From: Streptomyces sp. NBC_01296
Lineage (GTDB): Bacteria; Actinomycetota; Actinomycetes; Streptomycetales; Streptomycetaceae
Assembly: GCF_035984415.1 (NCBI RefSeq)
Contig: NZ_CP130720.1
Location: forward strand, 8,432,001 to 8,496,000
DNA: 64,000 bases
Direction of reading: 5' to 3'
This document shows positions 51,328 through 60,734 of the stretch, in pieces; the first letter of the stretch is position 1, and every line of letters begins with the position of its first letter. A program made the position numbers and the translations under genes. The notes beneath the pieces are model-generated. The model saw nothing but the letters and a program-made list of their open reading frames with translations, searched no databases and was not told where the DNA came from.

Positions 51328-52365
51328 TCAGCGCCCCAGTGCGCCGCGGACCGACAGCCCGTGGTGGCGGTGCAGCCGGTACATCTCCCACCAGGACAAG
51401 GCCGTGACGGTGACGGGGGCACCGAGGATGAACACCGCGCGGGCGCCCGCCGGTACCTGGGGGTAGGCGCCCGTGACCACGTCCAGGATCGCCATCTCCC
51501 ACACCAGGACGCCGGCGAGGACCGGCGGCACCACCTCGTGGATGTCGGCGGTACGGAAGACGTGGACGAGCGACAGGCCGATGCCGTAGAGGGCGAAGCC
51601 GATCGACCACGCGCACGTCACCCCGATGACGATCTTCCCCGGCAGGCCGACGGCATCCCGGAAGCCCGCCAACTCCGGTGCCATCGCGAGCGCCGAGGTG
51701 CCCATGGAGGCCATGATGGCCACCACCGCGCCGAGGGAACGCAGGGCCCGTCGCAGGTAGACGCGCCGCAGCGTGCCCCGCGCGGCTGCCACGAACGCGC
51801 CGACCACCACCGGGAACGTGCAGACCAGTACCAGGACGCTGGACCAGCTCTGGTCGAGGCGGGCGTCCGCCACGGTCTTGACGTCGTCCGCGCTGACGAC
51901 GGCCTTGTAAGCGAGCGTCAGGCCCACCCAGGCCGCCAGCCCGAGCGCGGTCCGCCACAGCTGGAGCTTGCGGACTTCCGGGTCCTGCACGATCCCCGGA
52001 CGCGAAGGGCGGAACGCCGACTGGGCGGCGTAGAAAGGGTTGTAGAGGCCCCGCAGGATCTTCCGCCCCCGCGACGGCTCGACCGGCGGCGGCGCAACCG
52101 GCGGATGCCCCCATCCGTACGGATACCCCTGCGCCGGGACCGGCTGCCGGTACGGATGCCCGGGCTGCTGCGCGTACGGATACCCGGCAGGCGCGGCGTA
52201 CGGTGCTCCCTGCGGCGGGCGGTACGGATGCCCCGGCGGCGCGCCGTACGGGGTTCCCTGCGGCGGGACCTGAGAGCCCTGGCCGGGCGGGCCCGCGGGC
52301 GGCGTCCCGCCCGCCCCGCCCACCGGCCCGCCGCCCGCGTACCCGTCCCCGCTGTAACCGCTCAC
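51328..52365 (-). CDS. Membrane protein with proline/tyrosine-rich cytoplasmic head
   Basis: A 345-residue protein. The first 95 residues are low-complexity and rich in Pro, Gly and Tyr, with tandem short motifs of the type G-x-P-Y-x-x-P-x-G-x-P-Y. Four to five membrane helices follow: LWRTALGLAAWVGLTLAYKA, SVLVLVCTFPVVVGAFVAAA, SLGAVVAIMASMGTSALAMA, IVIGVTCAWSIGFALYGIGL and VPPVLAGVLVWEMAILDVVT. Function is unknown; Pro/Tyr-rich heads often mediate protein contacts. The start at GTG 52365 is preferred over GTG 52374 because GGGAG lies eight bases before it. Confidence 0.75.
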   Translation of the reverse strand: MSGYSGDGYAGGGPVGGAGGTPPAGPPGQGSQVPPQGTPYGAPPGHPYRPPQGAPYAAPAGYPYAQQPGHPYRQPVPAQGYPYGWGHPPVAPPPVEPSRGRKILRGLYNPFYAAQSAFRPSRPGIVQDPEVRKLQLWRTALGLAAWVGLTLAYKAVVSADDVKTVADARLDQSWSSVLVLVCTFPVVVGAFVAAARGTLRRVYLRRALRSLGAVVAIMASMGTSALAMAPELAGFRDAVGLPGKIVIGVTCAWSIGFALYGIGLSLVHVFRTADIHEVVPPVLAGVLVWEMAILDVVTGAYPQVPAGARAVFILGAPVTVTALSWWEMYRLHRHHGLSVRGALGR

Positions 52366-52433
52366 GCCACGCACTCCCGCCGTCCCGCCCTGCCGAACGC
52401 ACGCATCGTAGTCGCCGACGCGGCGGGTGCCGG

Positions 52434-52769
52434 TCAGGCCGGAGCTGCCAGGCCGGTCAGGGTGATGTTCAGGCCGGCGGCGAACATCGCTGCCGGGTCA
52501 TGGTCGTTGCCGCCCGTGACGAGGTGGGCGACGGCGAGGTAAAGGCCGGTGGCGAAGAGGCGCCGGAGGCAGGGGCCGGAGGCGGCCTGCCACTGGCGTT
52601 CCGTCTGGCCGCTCTCGCGTTCGGCGCGCCGTTCGACGACCTCGTGGCGGACGGCGCCGAGTACGTAGCCGTTCACCGCCTGGAGGGCGCGCATCAGGGC
52701 GTTCGGGTCGTCGTCGCCGATGCCCGGGGCGTGCCGCAGGGCCGACAGGATCGCCTCCAGGTCAGCCAT
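52434..52769 (-). pseudogene. TetR C-terminal domain only, DNA-binding part lost
   Basis: An open frame of 111 residues reads ADLEAILSALRHAPGIGDDD, PNALMRALQAVNGYVLGAVR, ERQWQAASGPCLRRLFATGL and DPAAMFAAGLNITLTGLAAP. This is the ligand/dimer domain of TetR_C_1-type regulators. The N-terminal 90-100 residues with the HTH are absent; the sequence changes at once to a tricorn protease fragment on the other strand. The piece could still be translated from ATG at 52769. Confidence 0.72.
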
Positions 52770-52774
52770 CCGCA

Positions 52775-53079
52775 GGACTGGCCGCGCGGACCGGTCGTCG
52801 CCGTCGCCAACGAGGTCACCCGAACCTGGGGCGGAGTCATCGGTATCGACAGCTGTACCGCCTGGTCGACGGTACGCTCGTCACCCAGCCCAAGTACGCC
52901 TTCTGGCTGGAGGGTTACGGGTGGGACGTGGAGAACCGCGGCGTGGGCCAGGACGTGGAGGTCGCCCAGTGGCCGCAGGACTGGGCTGTCGGCCGGGACG
53001 TGCAGCTCGACGGGCGGTGCGGCTGGCGCCGGAGGCACTGGCGGACCACCCGGCGAAGGTGTCGCCCGCGCTGCCGTGA
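52775..53079 (+). pseudogene. Tricorn-type protease (S41) C-terminal fragment
   Basis: Pieces read GPVVAVANEVTRTWGGVIGI, then in the next frame YRLVDGTLVTQPKYAFWLEG, YGWDVENRGVGQDVEVAQWP, QDWAVGRDVQLD and APEALADHPAKVSPALP before a stop at 53079. This is the C-terminal end of tricorn protease homologues. The catalytic-serine segment that should lie between VAVANE and RTWGG has been deleted, along with about 900 N-terminal residues. Confidence 0.75.
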
Positions 53080-53153
53080 CCCGCGGCGGCGCCCGTCCGC
53101 AACACCCGGCCGCGGAACCGACCGGCGGCCGGGCCGGGAACGTCGGGGGGACG

Positions 53154-54650
53154 ATGAACGCAAGGCACCTGGTCGTGGTGATTCCCGGGATCGGGGGCAG
53201 CGTCCTGGAGCGCACCAGGCCCGACGGCAGGGGGGCTCGAGCCTGGGACGCCGGCCCGAAGGGCATCGTGGGACTTCTGGTGCGTCCTGGCCGGCTAAGC
53301 CTCGACGAGGAGCCGGAGCTGCGGCCAGTCGGGCTGATCACCTCCAAGCACCTGCTTCCCGGGTGGACGGTCGTGCACGGCTACGAAGGGCTCGTCCAGG
53401 GGGTCGGCGCCGGCGTCCCAGGCGCCCGGATCGACTTCGGGCACCCCGAACGACCGGACCTGCACGCCGACGTGCTGCTCTTCCCGTACGACTTCCGGCG
53501 CAGTATCGCCGAGGCGGCAGACCGGCTGGCCGCTCAGATCCATCTCCGGCTGGCGGGCCTGAGCGCAGCGGAACGGCGCGGCCGGGTGGTCGTGGTGGCG
53601 CACTCAATGGGCGGCCTGGTGGCCCGGTACTGGCTGGGCGTCCTCGGGGGCTGGCGGGAGTGCCGTGCGCTCATCACGCTGGGGACGCCGCACCGCGGCG
53701 CGCCCAAGGCACTCGACTGGCTCGTCAACGGCGTCCGGGTCGGGGGCGTGCCGTTACCGAGGACGTCCCAGGTCATCCGCGGCTGGCCGTCGGTGGCCGA
53801 ACTCCTGCCCCGCTACCCGATGATCCTCGACACCGGCGGCCTGTCCGGGCCGCCGCGGGACGTGCCCGACGCAGCGGAGCGGGACGACGGCGGCCGGCGG
53901 ATCCTGTACCCGCACCAGCTCCCCCTCGACTGGCTGCGCCCGCACGCCCGGCGCGCGTTCGACCTGCACCGGCAGATCGAGACGGCGTGGGCGGAGATAC
54001 CGCGGTCGGGGACGGAGATGCGCCCCCGGTTCTCCTGGTCCCACCCCACCCTGACCGCCGGGCACTGGGATGGCACCCGGCTGTGGTTCACCCGGGAGCA
54101 GCCCGCCTGGCTCGCCCCCGACGGCTGGGAGGACGACCTCGGGGACGGCACCGTCCCCGCAGCCAGCGCGGTGCCGATCGAGGACAGCGACCGGGACACC
54201 TCGGGCATGCGGACCCGCGAACGGCACGGTCCGCTCGCCGCTGCGGACTGGGTCGGCCCGCTCATCGGCGGCTACCTGCGGCGCGACGGACTGGCCCGAC
54301 TGCGGGGCGGCGACGAGCGGCCGGTTTCGCTGGGACTGGAACTGGCGGAGGCGTATCTCCCCGACGCGCCGATACCGGTGCGCGCCACGGTGCTCGGCCA
54401 GCCCGGTGAAGCGGCCTCGCAGGCTCCCGCGGACCCGCTGTGGGCGGTGGCTCGGCCCGACGGCGACCCGGACGCGGAGCCGGTGGCGGTGCCGTTGGAG
54501 TGGGACGCCCGCACCCGGGACTTCCGCGGCGAACTCCCGGCCGCCGCGCCGGGTCTGCACACCGTGACGGTCACCGCGCGGGACGTGCCTGGCGGGGGAG
54601 ACCTGTCGGTCGGCGAGACGCTCGCCGTGATCGACGGGGAGGAGGAATGA
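53154..54650 (+). CDS. LCAT-type alpha/beta hydrolase (lipase/acyltransferase)
   Basis: A 498-residue protein of the lecithin:cholesterol acyltransferase family. It starts with HLVVVIPGIGGSVLE (oxyanion region, residues 5-19). The nucleophile elbow is VVVVAHSMGGLVARYW with Ser151. The acid is in DDLGDGTVP (Asp331) and the base in TRERHGPL (His358). FPYDFRRSIAEAADRL near 110-125 is typical of the family. Residues 385-498 look like a beta-sandwich accessory domain. There is no signal peptide, so it should act inside the cell, probably on phospholipids. Its stop overlaps the next ATG (ATGA), coupling it to the NACHT gene. Confidence 0.88.
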   Translation: MNARHLVVVIPGIGGSVLERTRPDGRGARAWDAGPKGIVGLLVRPGRLSLDEEPELRPVGLITSKHLLPGWTVVHGYEGLVQGVGAGVPGARIDFGHPERPDLHADVLLFPYDFRRSIAEAADRLAAQIHLRLAGLSAAERRGRVVVVAHSMGGLVARYWLGVLGGWRECRALITLGTPHRGAPKALDWLVNGVRVGGVPLPRTSQVIRGWPSVAELLPRYPMILDTGGLSGPPRDVPDAAERDDGGRRILYPHQLPLDWLRPHARRAFDLHRQIETAWAEIPRSGTEMRPRFSWSHPTLTAGHWDGTRLWFTREQPAWLAPDGWEDDLGDGTVPAASAVPIEDSDRDTSGMRTRERHGPLAAADWVGPLIGGYLRRDGLARLRGGDERPVSLGLELAEAYLPDAPIPVRATVLGQPGEAASQAPADPLWAVARPDGDPDAEPVAVPLEWDARTRDFRGELPAAAPGLHTVTVTARDVPGGGDLSVGETLAVIDGEEE

Positions 54651-57433
54651 ACCGCTGGCCGCGCTGGTCCCTGGAAGGCGAGCCCGTCGCGCTCGCGAAG
54701 TACGTGAACCCGGACGCAGTGGCCGCGCTGGTGCGGCTGCCGGGAGCCTCCTCGGCGGGCAGGACCGACCGGCTGCGCGAGGTCTACCGCGCCCTGGCCG
54801 CCGTGGGGATCGGCTACGCCTTCGAGTCGCCATCCGACGAACGCGGCCGCCAAGTGATCCTCACCCCCCGCGAGGTGCTCTGGTCCCCACGCCACGGCAC
54901 CTGCCTCGACCTGGCCGTCGTCCTGGCCGCCGCCTGCATGACGGCGGGGCTCCACCCGGTGGTGGTGCTGCTCCGGCCGGCGGACGGCGACTTCGAGGCC
55001 GCCTCGACCGGTCATGCCCTGGTCGCCGTGCGGATGACCGACAAGGCGCCCGCCGGCACCCCGGCCGATCCGGTGTGGCCGCAGCCCCCGGCCGGTTTCG
55101 CGCAGTCCGTGCAGCGGACCGTTCCGGGGCTGCCCGGCGCCTACGTCGTCATCGACCCGGTGGGTGTGGCCAGACCGCTGCGGTCCACGCCCACCGAGGG
55201 GCTCGGGGTCGATTTCGAGGAGGCCGCCGCCCGCGGGGCGCGGTACGTATTCGGCGGGAACTGGGCCTGGCACACGGCGATCGACGTCGGTTCGGTGTGG
55301 CGGGAACGCGACCAGCACCCGCTCCTGGAGTCTTCGGACGCCGTGCTGCACAGGCCCCCGGTCACCGCCGCAGGCGACCCGTCCGTCCGGGCACGCGCCC
55401 GGACACAGATCCTGGCCGGCCCCGACAAGGCCCTGGACGACATCGCCGCCGCGCTCGCGGAGGCGGTGCGCGGCCAGTGGGAGAGCGAGCAGCTTCGGCA
55501 CCGGTCCCACGATCCGTTCCCCCTGCCGGTGCACTGGGGCAACGCGCCCGCGGACCTGATGGACCAGGGCAGCAACATCCAGAACCTGCGGCAGTCGGAG
55601 CACACCCCGATGGACCTCGGGGGCGACCTGCGCGTGATCGCCGACATCTACGACCAAGTTCCGTCCGGCCGGCTCGTCGTGCTGGGGCAGGCCGGCGCCG
55701 GGAAGACGGTCCTTGCGACCGAGTTCGTGCTGACCCTGCTCGATCCGGGACGCTGGCGGCGGAGGATGCCCGTCCCCGTCCTGCTCTCCCTGCTGTCCTG
55801 GGACCCGTCCTCCGGGATGTCCTTCCACCGGTGGCTCGGGGAGCAGCTCCTGAGTACCTACCCGGGCCTCCGGCATGCCGAGAAACAGAGCCCCGGCACG
55901 GTCTCCCGGCTGCTGACTACCCGTCGCGTGCTGCCGGTGCTGGACGACTTCGACGGGCTGGCAACGGGGCTGCGACCGGAGGCCGTCCGGAAGATCAACG
56001 CTTCCCTCAAGCAGAGCGAGGGGTACCTCCTGTTGAGCCGGCCGGACGAGTACCGCGCCGCGGTGGCCGAGTCCCGCGCACTGAAGAAGGCGTACGTCGT
56101 GTGCCTGGAGGACCTGACGGTGCAGGACTACGCCGACTACCTGCCGCTGTCCGCGGTCCCGGAGGCCGGCGGAACCCGCACGGCCTGGGACCCGGTGGTG
56201 GACCGGCTCGGGCGGGACACCGCCGCTCCGGAAACGGAGGTGCTGCGCGAGGCCTTCACCACACCGCTGGCGGTCTCCCTGGCCCGGCGCATCTACAGCG
56301 ACGGCGACGCGGGCTCGGTGAAGGACCCCGCGGAACTGCTGGAACCGGACCGTTTCGCCACCCGCGAGAGTGTGGAGGAGTACCTGCTGGGGGAGTTCAT
56401 CGAGGCCGCGTACGCGCCCGAACCGGACGACTTCCCGCGGCCCGCGCCGTGGTCCCGGCGGTCCCCGCGGGGCCGCCACTCGGCCGACCAGGCCCGGAAG
56501 TGGCTGGGCTACCTGGCGCGCGACATGGAGGCACGCTCCACGCGCAGCATCGCGTGGTGGGAGCAGAACCTGGCGCTGCCGCCCCTGTTCTTCGTGGCGG
56601 CCGGGACGCTGTTGGCCGCCCTGTCGCTGGGCGGCAGCGCCCTGCTGGCCCCGTTGTTCGGCATCCACCCGGACTATCCCGTCCTCGCCCTGCTTCCGCT
56701 GCCGGCCCTGCTGTACGTGCGGCACTACCCCGTCGCGCGGCGCACGTCCACGATGTTCCTCCGGACGGTGACCGTGCAGCGCACGACCGCCGCGCGTCGG
56801 CTGCTGCTCGGCCGCGCGCTGTTCAGCGGGACCATGCTCGCCCTGACCATGCCGGTCTGCTTCTTCCTGCTGTTCAGGTATGCCGGGGGCGTCCGGATCG
56901 GCTGGCCGACGGCTTGCGTCCTGGGCTTCGGCTCGGGCGTCTGGTCGTTCGGGAAGGTGTGTGTCGACTACGGCATGGAGCCGGTGGACATCGCGCGGGC
57001 ACCGAACCCGGTGCACCTGCTGGAGAACGCCCGCTGGGGTCTGCTGCGCACCCTGAACACCACGTGGCTGGCCCTGTTCGTGTGCGTCGGCCTCCTCTTC
57101 GTCGGCTGGCCGCCACCCGATGTGGCGGTGCCGCGACGCGCGGTCCTGCTCCTGATGGTCCTCTGGTTCGCGTTCATCACCGTCGCCATCGCGTTCCTGT
57201 CCGGCCCCTGGGGGTACTTCACGCAGACCCGGGTGTGGCTGGCCGTCTCCGGACGCCTCCCGCTGCGCCTGATGACGTTCCTCGACGACGCGCACCGCCG
57301 CGGGATCCTGCGGCAGAACGGCGCCGTGTACGAGTTCCGCCACGTGCTGCTGCAGCGGCATCTGGCTGGGCGGCCGACGCGTGACGCCCCGGCGGACCGT
57401 CCGTCCGGCGAGCGGCGCAAGTCGTCGCCCTGA
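54647..57433 (+). CDS. Transglutaminase-like/NACHT/membrane STAND ATPase
   Basis: A 928-residue, three-part protein. Residues about 40-175 look like a transglutaminase-like cysteine-peptidase fold: RHGTCLDLAVVLAAACM (Cys86), STGHALVAVR (His123) and AYVVIDPVG (Asp170). Residues about 325-560 form a NACHT NTPase with P-loop GQAGAGKT (347-354), Walker B VLPVLDDFDG (428-437) and LLLSRPDEYR (461-470). Residues about 645-855 hold six hydrophobic segments. The end, RRGILRQNGAVYEFRHVLLQ, is the winged-helix-like tail common in actinobacterial NACHT proteins. STAND ATPases switch on by oligomerising after sensing a ligand, and several bacterial ones are antiphage. Translation is coupled to the upstream lipase by ATGA. 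I infer a sensor-effector pair; no function has been shown. Confidence 0.85.
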   Translation: MNRWPRWSLEGEPVALAKYVNPDAVAALVRLPGASSAGRTDRLREVYRALAAVGIGYAFESPSDERGRQVILTPREVLWSPRHGTCLDLAVVLAAACMTAGLHPVVVLLRPADGDFEAASTGHALVAVRMTDKAPAGTPADPVWPQPPAGFAQSVQRTVPGLPGAYVVIDPVGVARPLRSTPTEGLGVDFEEAAARGARYVFGGNWAWHTAIDVGSVWRERDQHPLLESSDAVLHRPPVTAAGDPSVRARARTQILAGPDKALDDIAAALAEAVRGQWESEQLRHRSHDPFPLPVHWGNAPADLMDQGSNIQNLRQSEHTPMDLGGDLRVIADIYDQVPSGRLVVLGQAGAGKTVLATEFVLTLLDPGRWRRRMPVPVLLSLLSWDPSSGMSFHRWLGEQLLSTYPGLRHAEKQSPGTVSRLLTTRRVLPVLDDFDGLATGLRPEAVRKINASLKQSEGYLLLSRPDEYRAAVAESRALKKAYVVCLEDLTVQDYADYLPLSAVPEAGGTRTAWDPVVDRLGRDTAAPETEVLREAFTTPLAVSLARRIYSDGDAGSVKDPAELLEPDRFATRESVEEYLLGEFIEAAYAPEPDDFPRPAPWSRRSPRGRHSADQARKWLGYLARDMEARSTRSIAWWEQNLALPPLFFVAAGTLLAALSLGGSALLAPLFGIHPDYPVLALLPLPALLYVRHYPVARRTSTMFLRTVTVQRTTAARRLLLGRALFSGTMLALTMPVCFFLLFRYAGGVRIGWPTACVLGFGSGVWSFGKVCVDYGMEPVDIARAPNPVHLLENARWGLLRTLNTTWLALFVCVGLLFVGWPPPDVAVPRRAVLLLMVLWFAFITVAIAFLSGPWGYFTQTRVWLAVSGRLPLRLMTFLDDAHRRGILRQNGAVYEFRHVLLQRHLAGRPTRDAPADRPSGERRKSSP

Positions 57434-57773
57434 CCGCTCGATACGATGCCCTCCATATGATCAGCGGTGGCCCTGCGAGAGCGCCAGGGCCACTGATGGA
57501 TCCGACGTTTCGGCACCGGCACCCGCAGCAGGTCGTGCGCCACGGTCAGCTCGCCCCGGAATCCGGCCGCGCGCTTCTGCCGCTCGAACTCGACAGGGTC
57601 GGAGTAGCGCTGGCTCGACGAGGACCGGGTACGGATGCGGGAGCGGGCCCTGCCCGGGAGCAGTGCTCATGACCTGTGGATCGGCCTCGGGTTGGACGCG
57701 AAGGGCGTACCTTCCCGAGTGATCGACTTCTGGTCATCGAGTAGGCCGACGTTGCACTGTCGGTCGGGAAGGC
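57434..57773. other. Stretch without a supported gene
   Basis: No coding bias in any frame after the NACHT stop up to the IS256 remnant. No clear terminator hairpin was found by eye. Confidence 0.4.
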
Positions 57774-58728
57774 ATGTCCGTGCTGAGCGTAGTGAATGCT
57801 GATGGACCGACCGAGACCGTCTCCCTGATCGACGACATCGTCCGCGAGGCGGATGCTGGCCGCCGCTCTGGAGGGTGAAGTCAATTCCTACATTGCCGAG
57901 TTGGCCGACCAGCGAGACGAGAGTGGGCGCCGCCTGGTGGTCCGCAACGGCTATCACCAGCCCAGGAGGTCACCACCGCGGCCGGGGTGATCGAGGTGAA
58001 GGCCCCACGCATCAACGACAAACGCATCAACGAGGCAACCGGCGAGCGCGACCTGTTCGCCACGGACTACGTCTACGTCTGGGCCGACGGTATCCACCTA
58101 TCCGCCTGCGCAGACGGCTGGAGCAGGCGAAGGCCGCGGTCCTGGTCGTCATGGGCGTGCGCGCGGACGGAACCAAGGAGCTGATCGCGATGGCCGACGG
58201 CTACCGCGAGTCCTCGGAGTCCTGGGCGAGCCTGTTGCGGGACTGCCAGCGGCGCGGCATGCGCGCTCCCGTCCTCGCCGTCGGCGACGGAGCCCTGGGC
58301 GGCTGGAACGCCCCGCGGCAAAGAAGGCCATCCAGGACATCTACAACGCCGAGGACAAGGAGCACGCGGCCGCCGCGGTGAAGGCGTTCGCCAAGCAGTA
58401 CGGCGCGAAGTTCCCCAAGGCCGTCAAGAAGGTCGTCGATGGCGAGGATGAGCTGCTGGCGTTCTACGACTTCCCCGCCGAGCACTGGATCCACCTGCGG
58501 ACAACCAACCCCATCGAGTCGACCTTCGCGACCGTCCGTCTGCGGACCAAGGTCACCAAGGGCGCCGGATCCCGGGCCGCCGCCCTGGCGATGGTCTTCA
58601 AGCTCGTCGAGTCCGCCCAAGCCCGCTGACGAGCCGTGAATGCACCCCACCTCGTTGCCGTCGTCCGCGCCGGGGCCCGCTTTGAACGCGGCCAGCTCGT
58701 TGAACGGCCGCAGACGACCGCGGCGTGA
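57774..58728 (+). pseudogene. IS256-family transposase with deletions and a nonsense codon
   Basis: From ATG at 57774 come VVNADGPTETVSLIDDIVRE, then in a second frame MLAAALEGEVNSYIAELADQ and RRLVVRNGYHQP, then a third with GVIEVKAPRINDKRINEATG. About 90 residues are missing before TDYVYVWADGIHL. AAVLVVMGVRADGTKELIAM and VLAVGDGALG follow. Another gap precedes AIQDIYNAEDKEHAAAAVKA and LRTTNPIESTFATVRLRTKV. The usual Trp codon in SAQARW is TGA at 58627; the family tail NAPHLVAVVRAGARFERGQL continues to 58728. It is thoroughly dead. Confidence 0.88.
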
Positions 58729-58770
58729 AGAGGGTGGCGGACCTACCTCGAAGTTCGAGAACATCCGGTC

Positions 58771-59754
58771 ATGTTGGATGGCACGGCAGGACAGGACCTT
58801 CCGGTCGGCTTCGGGTTCCGCCCGTATCGCGGCGACGAAGACCACGGCGCCATGGCCTCGGTGCGGCTGGGGTGTGTTGAACGGGACCGGGTCGATGTCC
58901 ATTCGGTTGTGGAAGGGCTCCCGACAGTGGCCGAGATCGCCGAAGCTTCTGCCAAGTTGGACGAGCCGTCCAAGAACCAGATCCTGGTGGTGCTCGACGG
59001 GAGCGTCGTCGGCTACTCGACGATCCAGTGGTGGCAAGAGCGCGACGATACGTGGCTGTACCTGCACCGCGGCTACCTCTTGCCCGAGCGTCGCGGCCAG
59101 GGCATCGGCTCAGCCATGCTGAGCTGGGCCGAAGAGCGGATCCGCCAGCTCGTCGAACAGCATGGAACGGCGCGGACGGCAGTGATCGGCGCGAACGCCA
59201 TGGCCTCCGAGCAGGACGCCACGGCACTTCTGCGCGCAGCCGGCTACCGACGTGTCTTCAGCCTGGTCGAGCTGGAGCTGGGCGATCTGCAGCAGGTGCC
59301 CGAGCCGGGCAGCGAACTGCCAGCCGGGATACGGACAGGGCCGATCGGGACAAGCCACTACCGTGCAGCCTGGAGGACGGTCGTCGATTCGTATGCGGAC
59401 ACCGGCTTCACTCAGAGATGGCCTTTCCAGGACTTCGTCGACACCGCTGACCCGGCATGCTGGAGGGCTGCCTGGAACGGGCAGGACATGGTCGGCGTCG
59501 CCCTCTGCTCGATCCGCCGTCAGAACCACACCGTGGGCGAGGTGGAAGAGCTGAGTGTCCGGACGGACCAGCGACGCCTCGGAGTCGGCCGGGTCCTGCT
59601 GCTGGACGGGCTGCGGAGCCTTCGCGAGCAGGGTGCAACGACCGCCCGGCTGTTCACGGGCACGGCTAACCCGCACCGGTCCTACGACCTTTACGAGAGT
59701 GTGGGGTTCCGGCGGCAGAACGAGTACGTCCGCTACCGCAAGCCGCTTGCTTGA
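58771..59754 (+). CDS. Tandem-GNAT acetyltransferase, MshD-like
   Basis: A 327-residue protein with two GNAT domains. Domain 1 has QILVVLDGSVVGYSTIQWWQ and LLPERRGQGIGSAMLSWAEE. Domain 2 has DMVGVALCSIRRQNHTVGEV and VRTDQRRLGVGRVLLLDGLR, ending with RSYDLYESVGFRRQNEYVRY. The double-domain layout is that of mycothiol synthase MshD, but several unrelated antibiotic or amine acetyltransferases share it and the mshD neighbourhood is absent, so I do not assign the name. The start at 58771 has a weak ribosome site; codon use is slightly less biased than the window average. Confidence 0.87.
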   Translation: MLDGTAGQDLPVGFGFRPYRGDEDHGAMASVRLGCVERDRVDVHSVVEGLPTVAEIAEASAKLDEPSKNQILVVLDGSVVGYSTIQWWQERDDTWLYLHRGYLLPERRGQGIGSAMLSWAEERIRQLVEQHGTARTAVIGANAMASEQDATALLRAAGYRRVFSLVELELGDLQQVPEPGSELPAGIRTGPIGTSHYRAAWRTVVDSYADTGFTQRWPFQDFVDTADPACWRAAWNGQDMVGVALCSIRRQNHTVGEVEELSVRTDQRRLGVGRVLLLDGLRSLREQGATTARLFTGTANPHRSYDLYESVGFRRQNEYVRYRKPLA

Positions 59755-59898
59755 TCGGCCGGCCATTGGGCTGTCTGGTCAGTCCACAGGATTTGACAAT
59801 GCCTCATGGGTCTGGCGGTCCAGCTGTGTGCAAACCGCCTTCGCGTTGACGGGCCGCCGCCCTCCGGGCCGCGGGCCGTCAACAGGAAGCGGCAGAGA

Positions 59899-60495
59899 TC
59901 AGCTGGCCTTGGCCGCTCCCTCGGCGCGAGCTCGGGTGCTGGCGAGGCGGTAGGAGTCGGTGCCGGTCTCGATGATGGTGCCGTTGAAGGTGAGGCGGTC
60001 GACGATGGCCGCGCAGAGGCGGGGGTCGGTGAAGGTCTTGGTCCAGCCGCCGAAGGACTCGTTGGAGGCGATGGCGACGCTGTTCTTCTCCTCGCGTTCC
60101 GTCAGGACCTGGAAGAGGAGTTCGGCGCCGCGGCGGTCGAGTTCCATGTAGCCGAGCTCATCGATGCAGAGCAGGTCGACGCGTCCGTAGCGGGCGATGG
60201 TCTTGGAGAGCTGCTTCTCGTCGGCGGCCTCGACGAGCTCGTTGACCAGCTTCGTCGCCAGCACGTACTTGACCCGGTAGCCGGCCATCGCAGCCTCGGT
60301 TCCCAGAGCGATCAGCATGTGCGACTTGCCGGTCCCGGAGTCGCCGATCAGGCAGAGCGGCTGGCTCTTCTTGATCCACTCACAGCTGGCGAGAGTGTGG
60401 ATGGTGGCCGCGTCGATGTTCGGGTTCGCGTCGAAGCCGAAGGTCCGCAACGACTTTCGCTTCTCAACGGACTGGGGAAGTTTGGTGAGCGGCAT
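59899..60495 (-). pseudogene. istB: IS21 IstB ATPase, N-terminally truncated
   Basis: From an ATG at 60495 the frame reads SVEKRKSLRTFGFDANPNID, KKSQPLCLIGDSGTGKSHML with Walker A, RVDLLCIDELGYMELDRRGA with Walker B, and ERLTFNGT-like ends including VDRLTFNGTIIETGTDSYRL. It is intact from about residue 80 to the C-terminus of a normal IstB. The first 75-80 residues are replaced by unrelated sequence. No istA lies upstream. It is in opposite orientation to the IstB fragment at 47600. Confidence 0.85.
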
Positions 60496-60734
60496 GCGGC
60501 CGATGGGCCGGGGTCGCCCGCTCCTTGGCCCTGTTCCGTTGGGGATGCCGCTGTAGACGACGGATTTACCAGGTTGTTGGAACGGCATCTATACGATCTG
60601 AAGCCATTCGTCCTACGCCCCTTCAGGCTAGCTCCGAACGGCCTGCCTCCCGGCGCGACCATAGTGTGGTGCCACGAGCTGGGTCCCCGGGCCGGGCGCG
60701 GGCCGCGAGCATCAGCTGCTGACGGCGGAACCGT

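Noticed and set aside
54272..57361. A 1029-codon open frame antisense to the NACHT gene
   Set aside because: Composition is His/Gln/Arg-rich, typical of the complement of GC-biased codons. The plus strand has recognisable domains across the whole span.
58771..59754. Naming the double GNAT gene mshD
   Set aside because: Layout fits, but neighbours do not, and other tandem GNATs share the architecture; mycothiol synthase is normally a core-genome gene.
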